This document shows, one piece after another, positions 1 through 6,660 of a stretch of 33,242 nt of DNA. The position numbers and the translations under genes are program-made. The stretch is taken from assembly GCA_017430965.1 (NCBI GenBank), contig JAFRLX010000023.1, positions 1 through 33,242 of the forward strand, given 5' to 3'. The DNA is from Clostridia bacterium. GTDB taxonomy: Bacteria; Bacillota; Clostridia; Oscillospirales; Acutalibacteraceae. The notes under the pieces are model-generated. The model had not been told where the DNA came from. It made no database searches and worked only from the letters and a program-made list of their open reading frames with translations. Every line of letters begins with the position of its first letter. The first letter of the stretch is position 1.

Positions 1-71
1 ATGAACCTGTATAATAAATGTGTACATTTGAAGTTCGGAATGATAGAATGAAAAAAAGGAGATGACTTCAA

Positions 72-374
72 ATGAGCACACATGGACAGGATAGTAAAGA
101 ATTTAAGTTTAAGATAATGGAACTGCATTATCAGGACGGTATATCCATTAAGGTTTTATCTGAGAAATTCGGCATACCGCAAGGGACAATCTATTCATGG
201 CGAGACCAATATCGCAAGTATGGAAAAGATGCCTTTGTCGGTTGCGGCAGGCAGAGACCGGAGGATGCCGAACTACGCAGACTCAAAAAAGAGAACGAAA
301 CTCTTAAAATGCAGGTAGAAATCTTAAAAAAAGTAGCGGCATATCAGGCGCAGAAAAAGTCAGAGAAAAAGTAG
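72..374 (+). CDS. IS3-family transposase OrfA (helix-turn-helix subunit)
   Basis: A 100-residue protein with an N-terminal helix-turn-helix of the transposase_8/InsE type: a KVLSEKFGIPQGTIYSWR-like recognition region at about residues 28-45, followed by a charged leucine-zipper-like helix (ELRRLKKENETLKMQVEIL) at about 67-85. In IS3 elements this part binds the terminal repeats and mediates multimerisation. GGAG lies about 10 nt upstream of the ATG. It ends six bases before the apparent OrfB start, in the 0 frame relative to a downstream -1 frame, as expected for programmed frameshifting. Confidence 0.88.
   Translation: MSTHGQDSKEFKFKIMELHYQDGISIKVLSEKFGIPQGTIYSWRDQYRKYGKDAFVGCGRQRPEDAELRRLKKENETLKMQVEILKKVAAYQAQKKSEKK
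326..333 (+). promoter_or_regulatory. Candidate -1 ribosomal frameshift slippery site (OrfA/OrfB)
   Basis: Near the end of OrfA the codons TTA AAA AAA GTA give the heptamer A AAA AAA. A -1 slip here enters the OrfB frame, which is open from this point through 380, and produces a fused OrfAB transposase. OrfB frame is exactly -1 relative to OrfA. This is known IS3 behaviour. A second A-run, in codons AAA AAG at 354-359, is a weaker alternative. Confidence 0.5.
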
Positions 375-379
375 ACTGT

Positions 380-1231
380 TTGCGAGCCAAGGGGTTGGAT
401 AAATATCCAATCGACTTGGTGTGCCGAACACTTGGCATAACACGAAGCGCATATTATCAGCGCAGTAACACACCACAGACAGACAAAGAAAAAGAAGATG
501 AGAAGCTGTGTCGACTTGCTGAAAAGCTCTTCAAGGAAAACTACGAGGAGTATGGGCGCGTTCGTATGCGTAAAGCATTAGACGATGCCGGACATCCGAT
601 GAGCATTGGAAAAACAGTCCGTATTATGAAGAAAGCCAAGTTGGTGCCAAAGAAAAGCAAAAAGTACAAAGCAACAACAAATAGCAAGCATAAGTACCAA
701 GTGGCAGAGAACATACTCAACAGAGAGTTTGAAGCTCAATTACCAAACCAAAAATGGTGTGGTGACAGTACCTACATTTGGACAGATGAAGGCTGGTTGT
801 ATACAGCCGGAATTATTGATTTATGTGCAAAAGATTGTGTGGGTTTGTCTTTCAGTGACAAGCACACCCAAGAATTGATGATTGAAGCATTAACACAAGC
901 GTTTAGCAAGTACCAACCACAACCCGGTTTACTGTTCCATTCAGATAGGGGTGTACAGTATGCTTCAAATGCCTATAAAAAGCAATTAAAAGCGTATGGA
1001 ATGGTACAAAGTATGTCTCGAAGTGGTGTGCCGTACGACAATGCACCAATGGAAAGCTTTTGGTCAACGGTAAAAACCGGTTGTATATTAGGCAGAAGGT
1101 TCAAAACGAGAAAAGAAGCAATTCTAACAATTTTTGAATATGTGTTTGGTTTTTACAATACGCACCGATACCATACCTCTATTGGATTGGAAACACCTGC
1201 TGAGCATAGAAAAAAACTAATGGCAGCATAA
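380..1231 (+). CDS. IS3-family transposase OrfB (DDE integrase catalytic subunit)
   Basis: A 283-residue rve-type integrase core, probably made mainly as the C-terminal part of a frameshifted OrfAB protein. The apparent TTG start at 380 has no clear ribosome binding site. An HTH_21-like region occupies about residues 40-100. The catalytic triad is visible: Asp in WCGDSTYIW, Asp in LLFHSDRGVQYAS, and Glu in DNAPMESFWSTVK, with the usual DDE spacing. The C-terminal YNTHRYHTSIG segment is typical of IS3/IS150 enzymes. The frame is intact, so the element could be active. Confidence 0.9.
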   Translation: MRAKGLDKYPIDLVCRTLGITRSAYYQRSNTPQTDKEKEDEKLCRLAEKLFKENYEEYGRVRMRKALDDAGHPMSIGKTVRIMKKAKLVPKKSKKYKATTNSKHKYQVAENILNREFEAQLPNQKWCGDSTYIWTDEGWLYTAGIIDLCAKDCVGLSFSDKHTQELMIEALTQAFSKYQPQPGLLFHSDRGVQYASNAYKKQLKAYGMVQSMSRSGVPYDNAPMESFWSTVKTGCILGRRFKTRKEAILTIFEYVFGFYNTHRYHTSIGLETPAEHRKKLMAA

Positions 1232-1240
1232 GGTTTTCGC

Positions 1241-1291
1241 CGAATGCTGTGAACTGCGTTACGCTACGCTCCACTTCGTTCACAGCATTCG
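1241..1291 (+). terminator. Hairpin after the IS3 transposase genes
   Basis: A perfect 14-bp stem (CGAATGCTGTGAAC at 1241-1254 with its complement at 1278-1291) encloses a 23-nt loop. It starts 9 bp after the OrfB stop, inside the IS. No T-run follows, so it may be a structural element or a weak terminator rather than a classical intrinsic terminator. Confidence 0.45.
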
Positions 1292-1460
1292 TTCTCATCA
1301 ATCAAACAATCATTTTCTGAACTTTAAATGTCCAAAAAACTTGACATGTCCAGCAACGCAAGCGTTGCATTGTAGCGTGATGCGAGTTGTACCACTAATT
1401 GCAAATAGATTTGAAAAAGCGCAATCTGCGAGAGGGCGTTATGCCTGATAATGAACTTGA

Positions 1461-2426
1461 ATGAAGCAGTCAACGAGTGACAACAAAATAAAAATATTGG
1501 CCGTGGTCGGTCCGACCGCAAGCGGCAAAAGCGCTTTGGCGGTAGAGCTTGCGAAGCTCTATGGCGGGGAAGTCATTTCCTGCGACAGTATGCAAATTTA
1601 TAAGTACTTGAATATTGCGACCGCCAAACCGACTGCCGAGGAAATGCAGGGCATCGAGCATCACCTGATTGATTTCCTGGAGCCGACTGAAAGTTTCAGT
1701 GTGGCAGACTACGTGCAGCTGGCGCTGCAAAAGGCGAAAGAAATCAGCGCAAGAGGTAATTTGCCGATTGTCTGCGGCGGTACAGGGCTTTACTTTTCGA
1801 GTTTAATCGATGGCATTCAGTTTTCTGCTGCCGGCAGTGACCCGGCTTACCGAGAAGCGCTCGAACAGCGCGCGCAGCAGGAAGGCGCAGAGGTGCTTTT
1901 AGAGGAACTTGCGCAGTTTGACCCCGAGGCAGCCGCCAAACTGCACCCGAATAATCTCAAGCGCATTATCCGCGCAATGGAGCATTACCACCTGACCGGT
2001 GAGACCATTACCGCACAGAATGCGCAAAGCCGCAGTAAGGCTTCACCCTTTGAGCCGTTAGTGTTCGGCATTGCGTTTCGCGACCGGCAAAACCTGTATG
2101 ACAGGATTGATCTGCGCGTGGAGCAAATGCTCGAAGCGGGTTTACTCGAAGAAGCCGAGGCTTATTTTGCCTTGGGCGATGTCGGCACTGCTTCGGCGGC
2201 AATCGGCTATAAAGAATTAAAGCCCTATTTTGATGGTGAACTACCGCTCCAAGAAGCGGTCGAAAACTTAAAGAAAGAGACCAGGCACTACGCCAAGCGG
2301 CAGATGACCTGGTTTAAGAGAGATACACGCATTCATTGGCTTTATACCGATGACCCGCAGCTGCCGCCATTGGTGCAGCAGGCGCGGGATGTGATGGAAA
2401 AAGAGAGTTTTTTGTATGACTACTAA
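1461..2426 (+). CDS. miaA: tRNA dimethylallyltransferase
   Basis: MiaA transfers a dimethylallyl group from DMAPP to N6 of A37 in tRNAs reading codons that start with U. The 321-residue length is normal. The N-terminus has the P-loop GPTASGKS (residues 17-24), followed by ISCDSMQIYKYLNIATAKPT with the conserved Asp and the GTAKP-like segment, then IEHHLIDF and VCGGTGLY, all typical. The C-terminal KRQMTWFKRD segment is also characteristic. The start at 1461 lacks a strong ribosome binding site; a short plus-strand reading frame ends at 1464, overlapping the ATG as ATGA. A 7-bp palindrome (1353-1368) lies between the IS and the gene. The 3' end overlaps the next gene by 11 bp. Confidence 0.95.
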   Translation: MKQSTSDNKIKILAVVGPTASGKSALAVELAKLYGGEVISCDSMQIYKYLNIATAKPTAEEMQGIEHHLIDFLEPTESFSVADYVQLALQKAKEISARGNLPIVCGGTGLYFSSLIDGIQFSAAGSDPAYREALEQRAQQEGAEVLLEELAQFDPEAAAKLHPNNLKRIIRAMEHYHLTGETITAQNAQSRSKASPFEPLVFGIAFRDRQNLYDRIDLRVEQMLEAGLLEEAEAYFALGDVGTASAAIGYKELKPYFDGELPLQEAVENLKKETRHYAKRQMTWFKRDTRIHWLYTDDPQLPPLVQQARDVMEKESFLYDY

Positions 2427-3687
2427 AGGCGTTAAAACAAAATATATCGGTGCGGTAATTATTGTGCTGGTGCTGTTCTATATCGGTTTTCAGGTGTTCC
2501 AAATCACTTATAACCCCATCAAAACCATTACGGCAACGAAAGAAACGGTGTATGACAGTATCACCAAAGATGCCGTCTTTATTCGCGATGAGCAGGTTAT
2601 TACCGCCGGTAAGAGCGGCACGATGGTGTATGATGTCAAGGATGGTTCGCGTGTGGAAAAAGGCGGCACGATCGCCAATGTTTTTGCTTCGGATGCAGAG
2701 GCAAAAACCTATGCGCAGCTTAGCGACATCGAAAAGCAAATTACATATTATGAGAACATCATCTTGCAAAATACTGCCGGTAATTCGAGCTTGGAAGTGA
2801 TTGACTCCAATATCGAAAACAGTGTCAACGAGTATGTGCGCGCGATCAATTCCGGCAATTTGGCGGCAGCAGAAGAGCTCAACGGCAATTTGATTGATAA
2901 TGTCAATAACCGCAAAATCACCATCGGTGAGAGCATTGATGTCAACTCCATTCTCAATGAACTCTATGCCAAGCGAAAAAACCTGCAGAGCCAGGTTGCC
3001 AAGAAAGATGCGGTGGTTGCCGAGGAAGCCGGTTACTTTGTGAGCAGTGTTGACGGTTCGGAAGGTGCGATTGATTACAAGAAAGCGACCGAACTGTCTG
3101 TTTCCAATATCAACAATATTCTTAAGAGCGGCAAGAATAAAGCCGATAAAAACGCAGTCGGTAAAATTGTCAAGAGTTTTGACTGGTATATTGCCTGCAG
3201 TGTTGATAGAAAAAATATTGCCGATGTAAAGGTCGGCGGCATTGTCAGTGTCAGTTTCCCGCAGGCGGATGTCGGGGAATTGGAGGCAACGGTTGCGGCG
3301 ATTAACGCCGATGCCGAAAATGCCAATAAAGTGGCGTTTATTTTAAAACTCGGTAATATGGATGAGCATATTGCTAAAATGCGCGCAGGTAAAGTGGAAA
3401 TTCGCTTCAATAAGTATGAAGGCATCCGCATTCCCAACGATGCGCTGCGTGCTGTCACTACTAAAGATAAAGAGACCGGCGAGGAAAAAACGGTTAAGTG
3501 TGTTTACGTGCTCTCCGGTAACTTGGTGAAACTGAAATTTGTCAATATTATTTATACCGGCGAGGATTTCGTGATTGCACAGTCCAACACCACCCAAACC
3601 GGTTATGTGCGCTTATATGACAGAATTATTGTCAAAGGAGAAGATTTGAGCGATGGAAAAGTTGTTAAGTACCAGCCGGCGAATTGA
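2416..3687 (+). CDS. HlyD-like membrane-anchored barrel-sandwich protein
   Basis: A 423-residue protein with an N-terminal signal anchor (a hydrophobic stretch at about residues 11-30, preceded by KTK) and a large extracytoplasmic part. KAGTMV/VKDGSRVEKGG-like segments at about residues 65-90 resemble the biotinyl-lipoyl (barrel-sandwich) domain of HlyD/RND adaptor proteins. A helical hairpin region (about 95-200) and a C-terminal beta domain follow. Clostridia often carry such a protein beside yggS and sepF, but its role is not known to me. No transporter ATPase or permease is adjacent, so a job in envelope or division biology is as likely as efflux. It overlaps miaA by 11 bp and yggS by 35 bp, suggesting translational coupling. 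Confidence 0.7.
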   Translation: MTTKGVKTKYIGAVIIVLVLFYIGFQVFQITYNPIKTITATKETVYDSITKDAVFIRDEQVITAGKSGTMVYDVKDGSRVEKGGTIANVFASDAEAKTYAQLSDIEKQITYYENIILQNTAGNSSLEVIDSNIENSVNEYVRAINSGNLAAAEELNGNLIDNVNNRKITIGESIDVNSILNELYAKRKNLQSQVAKKDAVVAEEAGYFVSSVDGSEGAIDYKKATELSVSNINNILKSGKNKADKNAVGKIVKSFDWYIACSVDRKNIADVKVGGIVSVSFPQADVGELEATVAAINADAENANKVAFILKLGNMDEHIAKMRAGKVEIRFNKYEGIRIPNDALRAVTTKDKETGEEKTVKCVYVLSGNLVKLKFVNIIYTGEDFVIAQSNTTQTGYVRLYDRIIVKGEDLSDGKVVKYQPAN

Positions 3688-4381
3688 AATCGTTAAAGAA
3701 AACTGCAAAATTATTCAAGAGCGCGTTGCCGAAACCGCTATTAAGAGCGGCAGAGCTCCGGAAGATGTTCGCCTGATGGCAGTGACCAAGACCGTGGAGC
3801 CTGTGCTCATTAATACGGCGCTTGAGCAAGGGATAGACCTCATTGGTGAAAACCGCGTGCAGGAATTCTTATCAAAAGAACCCGATTTGCACTTAGAGGG
3901 TGTGGAAAAGCACCTCATCGGTCACTTGCAAAAAAACAAGGTGCGCCAAATTGTCGGCAAGGTAGATATGATTGAATCGGTCGACAGTATCGAATTGGCG
4001 GCAGAGATTGCCAAGCGCAGTGCGATGCAGGCAATCACCACACCGGTGCTGCTGGAAGTCAATATCGGTGAAGAAGAGTCAAAATTCGGTTTTGCCAAAG
4101 AAAATTTGGATGAAGTTTTGGCGCAAATCGCGCAGTTGGAGAACATTGAGGTCAGGGGACTGATGTGTATTCCGCCGATTTGTGAGAAAAAAGAAGAAAT
4201 CCGTGCATTTTTTTCGCAAATGCATCAAATATACATTGACTTTAGCTCTAAAATATTTAATAATATTAATATGAATGTTCTTTCGATGGGAATGAGCGGC
4301 GACTTTGAGGAAGCGATATTGGAAGGCTCTTCACTTGTGCGTGTCGGTTCCGCGATTTTCGGTGAAAGAATTTATCGCTAA
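3653..4381 (+). CDS. yggS: YggS/YlmE-family PLP-binding homeostasis protein
   Basis: A 242-residue single-domain alanine-racemase-fold protein that binds pyridoxal 5'-phosphate and buffers the cofactor and amino-acid pools. The PLP lysine is K46 in LMAVTKTVEP. GENRVQEF, HLIGHLQKNK, IESVDS, LLEVNIGEE, RGLMCIPP and the C-terminal LSMGMSGDFEEAI and VRVGSAIFGER segments are all diagnostic. AAAGGAG ends about 10 nt before the chosen ATG, inside the preceding gene. Its position directly before sepF matches the conserved ylmE-ylmF order of Gram-positive bacteria. Confidence 0.93.
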   Translation: MEKLLSTSRRIEIVKENCKIIQERVAETAIKSGRAPEDVRLMAVTKTVEPVLINTALEQGIDLIGENRVQEFLSKEPDLHLEGVEKHLIGHLQKNKVRQIVGKVDMIESVDSIELAAEIAKRSAMQAITTPVLLEVNIGEEESKFGFAKENLDEVLAQIAQLENIEVRGLMCIPPICEKKEEIRAFFSQMHQIYIDFSSKIFNNINMNVLSMGMSGDFEEAILEGSSLVRVGSAIFGERIYR

Positions 4382-4428
4382 TTTGCAAATATTAACTGAA
4401 GATATATAGGAATTTATGGAGGTAAAAC

Positions 4429-4974
4429 ATGAGCTTTATTGACAAAATCAAAGATCTCGTAAATGTTCCCGATGATGATTACGAGGAAGATGCTTACATC
4501 GAGGAAGATTACGAAGAGGAAGAACTCAAAAAGCCGAAAAGCACATTTCGTTCAGCGCCGGAGCGCGAAAAGAAGTCAAGCACTTCCGATTACGGCAAGT
4601 TCAGCGAAACCTATGCCGAACCGAGCCGCTCGGTAAGAAGCGAGTCCGAGCGCAATGATAAGCAAAATAAAGTTGTTAATATTCACACAACCACACAGGT
4701 GCAGGTCGTGCTGGCGCACCCCGAAAAGTTTGAGGGCGTTACCAAAATTGCCGACCACCTTAACAATAAGAGAACCGTTGTGCTTAATTTAGAAGCCACC
4801 CAGCGCGATGTTGCCAGAAGAATTGTTGACTTTCTTTATGGCGCTGCCTATGCCAACGGCGGCGAAATCCGCAGGGTTGCGGCAAGCACTTTCATCATCA
4901 TTCCGCACAATGTCAATATTGTGGGCGACTTGATTGATGAGCTTGAAAATAACGGTGTATTTTTCAGCGAGTAA
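4429..4974 (+). CDS. sepF: Cell division protein SepF
   Basis: SepF binds the FtsZ C-terminus and tethers the Z ring to the membrane. In the 181-residue protein, residues 1-12 (MSFIDKIKDLVN) form the expected amphipathic membrane-targeting helix. An acidic, disordered linker follows (about 15-85, rich in D/E then S/R/K). The C-terminal DUF552 domain (about 88-181) includes VVNIHTTTQVQVVLAHP, KRTVVLNLE, RRIVDFLYGAAYANGG and TFIIIPHNVNI. Unlike the classic ylm cluster, ylmG and ylmH are absent, and divIVA follows directly. The ribosome binding site TGGAGG sits 8 nt before the ATG. Confidence 0.95.
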   Translation: MSFIDKIKDLVNVPDDDYEEDAYIEEDYEEEELKKPKSTFRSAPEREKKSSTSDYGKFSETYAEPSRSVRSESERNDKQNKVVNIHTTTQVQVVLAHPEKFEGVTKIADHLNNKRTVVLNLEATQRDVARRIVDFLYGAAYANGGEIRRVAASTFIIIPHNVNIVGDLIDELENNGVFFSE

Positions 4975-5020
4975 AACATATATTTTAGCATATAAAAAAT
5001 AAACGGGGAGAATGATAGAA

Positions 5021-6559
5021 ATGATATTGCCAAATCAAATTACTAACCACGAGTTTACATATTCAAAGGGCATGTACAAAGCAGCCGAGGTCGATGATTT
5101 CTTAAAAGAAATTGCCGAGTCTTATGATAAGACTTTCCGCGAAAACGGCGAGCTGGTCAAAAAACTGGGTATCCTTGCCGACAAGGTCGAAGAATACCGC
5201 GCAGAAGAAGATAATATTCGCGTAGCGCTCTTAGCGGCTCAGAAAGCGGCAAACCAGTTGACCACCAACGCGCAGCAGGAAGCCGATAAGACAATGGAAG
5301 AAGCGACTATCAGCTCGCAAGCTATCCTTGCCACGGCGAAGGAAGAGTCGCAGGAAAAGACTTCAAGTGCTGATGCCTATGCCGCCAAGGTAACCGCCGA
5401 GGCAGAACAAAAGGCAAACGAAACGATCTCCCGCGCGCAGAGCAGCGCCAATGCGCTGTTGGCAGATGCGCAGTTCAAAGCAGAAGCTTTGATTGCCGAA
5501 GCCAATGAGGAAGCTGCCAAAGCGAAAGCAGATTACCTGCGCAATAAAAAGATTGAAGAAGTGGCGTTGGAAGCCATTAAAAAAGAAACTGCAAAGTTTA
5601 AGAGCGAGCTGCTGGAAATCTACAGAGCGCATATCTCTTTAATCAATGAAATCCCGGCACTTATCGAAGTAGACGAAGCGGATTTTGAAGAGGAAGAAGA
5701 GGCTGAAGTGCCTGCAGCAGAGCCGGTAGATGAAGCACCGGCAGCCGAAGAGGCTGAGCCGGAAGCAGATGATGCATCGGTAGAAGAGAAAGCCGTAGAA
5801 GAATCCGAAGCGGTTGAAGAAATCGCCGAGGAAGAGCCGGCGGAAGAAATCGCAGAGCCTGTAGCCGAAGAAGAGGCAATTGAAGAGCCTGCCGAAGAAG
5901 AGGCAATTGAAGAGCCTGCCGAAGAAGAGGCAGTTGAAGAACCTGCCGAAGAAGAGGCAATCGAGGAAGCGGCTCAAGAAGCCGAAGAAATCGAAGAAGA
6001 TGAAGACGACGAAATCTTTGAAGATAATTTTGCCGATACTGCCGAAGAAGCATTTGATGATGAAGCGTTCGAAGCAGCATTTGATGAAGATGCTTTTGAA
6101 GAAGATGAAGAAGACTTTGAAGCCCCTGAAGAAGATGAGAATCAGGTCAGCTTAGATGAAATGATATTATCCGAACCGGTGCAGGAAGAAGCACCCGCGC
6201 AGGATTTTGAACCCACCGTTGCCGCTATAGAGGCAAAAGAGGGTGACAACAGCGGCGAGCAGAGCGAGAGTGAAGCTACAGAAGAAGCAGCGCAAGAAGA
6301 GTCTGCCGAAGCCGACGAAGAAAAAGAAGAAGCACCTGCCAAGGTGGCGAGAAGGCAGTCCTTTGAAGAGGCTTTTGCTGCGTTCTTTAATGATGATGAC
6401 GATGATGCAGATGATTTTTCCGATTTAGAAGACTTGGAAGATGATTTGGATCTCGGCGATGATTTTGATGAAGAAGATTTTGATATGTTCGGTGCCGAAG
6501 AAGATGAGGGTGACGATGATTCCCGCAAAGGTTTCGGCAGATTATTCAAAAGAAAGTAA
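5021..6559 (+). CDS. divIVA: DivIVA-like polar/septal protein with a very long acidic tail
   Basis: DivIVA proteins bind negatively curved membrane at septa and poles. I chose ATG 5021 rather than 5012: GGGGAG (5005-5010) is only 1 nt from 5012 but 10 nt from 5021, and the N-terminus then reads MILPNQITNHEFTYSKGMY, close to the usual membrane-binding domain. Residues 1-60 are that domain. Residues 60-205 are coiled coil rich in A, E, Q and K. From about 215 to 500 the protein is almost only E, D, A, P and V, including four near-identical AEEEAIEEP repeats. It ends in a short basic GFGRLFKRK. At about 512 residues it is far longer than a typical DivIVA (160-250). The tail's function is unknown. 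Confidence 0.88.
   Translation: MILPNQITNHEFTYSKGMYKAAEVDDFLKEIAESYDKTFRENGELVKKLGILADKVEEYRAEEDNIRVALLAAQKAANQLTTNAQQEADKTMEEATISSQAILATAKEESQEKTSSADAYAAKVTAEAEQKANETISRAQSSANALLADAQFKAEALIAEANEEAAKAKADYLRNKKIEEVALEAIKKETAKFKSELLEIYRAHISLINEIPALIEVDEADFEEEEEAEVPAAEPVDEAPAAEEAEPEADDASVEEKAVEESEAVEEIAEEEPAEEIAEPVAEEEAIEEPAEEEAIEEPAEEEAVEEPAEEEAIEEAAQEAEEIEEDEDDEIFEDNFADTAEEAFDDEAFEAAFDEDAFEEDEEDFEAPEEDENQVSLDEMILSEPVQEEAPAQDFEPTVAAIEAKEGDNSGEQSESEATEEAAQEESAEADEEKEEAPAKVARRQSFEEAFAAFFNDDDDDADDFSDLEDLEDDLDLGDDFDEEDFDMFGAEEDEGDDDSRKGFGRLFKRK
5864..5971 (+). repeat. 27-bp in-frame tandem repeat in divIVA
   Basis: About four copies of a 27-bp unit (nine codons, reading AEEEAIEEP) run head to tail, starting at 5864, 5891, 5918 and 5945. 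The first two copies are nearly identical and the later ones carry a few substitutions, including synonymous ones. This is a likely site of copy-number change by slippage that would keep the frame open. Confidence 0.9.
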
Positions 6560-6600
6560 TCAAACCACCGCAATAGAAAAAGCCTGATTTGTTAAGAATG

Positions 6601-6623
6601 GGCGGACATTGTCCGCCTTTGCT
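6601..6623 (+). terminator. Intrinsic terminator between divIVA and ileS
   Basis: GGCGGACA and TGTCCGCC form an 8-bp GC-rich stem (6601-6617), followed by TTTGCTT. It lies about 40 bp after the divIVA stop and separates it from ileS, which has its own ribosome binding site (TTGGAGG at about 6644-6650). Confidence 0.75.
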
Positions 6624-6660
6624 TATTCGGCGCAACCCGATATTTGGAGGATAAAACACA

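Larger units (their letters stand above)
2..1352 (+). mobile_element. IS3-family insertion sequence, apparently complete
   Basis: Two overlapping-frame transposase ORFs lie between imperfect terminal inverted repeats. The left end (2-33) starts TGAACCTGT and contains TGTACATTTGAAGTTC. The complement of the right end (1322-1352) starts TGGACATGT and contains TGGACATTTAAAGTTC. Ends of the TG...CA type and the OrfA/OrfB layout fit the IS3 family. The left flank is a single base, so a target-site duplication cannot be checked. The element ends about 110 bp before miaA and points the same way, so it may have separated miaA from its former upstream neighbour. Confidence 0.85.

Noticed and set aside
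1396..1464. C-terminal remnant of a gene (such as mutL) before miaA
   Set aside because: The frame is only about 21 codons between stops and shows no recognisable family similarity.
5639..6573. Long minus-strand and alternative-frame ORFs across divIVA
   Set aside because: They are mirror images of the GAA/GAG-rich acidic tail (poly Leu, Phe or Ser) without ribosome binding sites.
6560..6660. T-box leader expected before ileS
   Set aside because: Only about 100 bp are available, holding a terminator hairpin and a ribosome binding site; no T-box sequence or specifier stem is visible.
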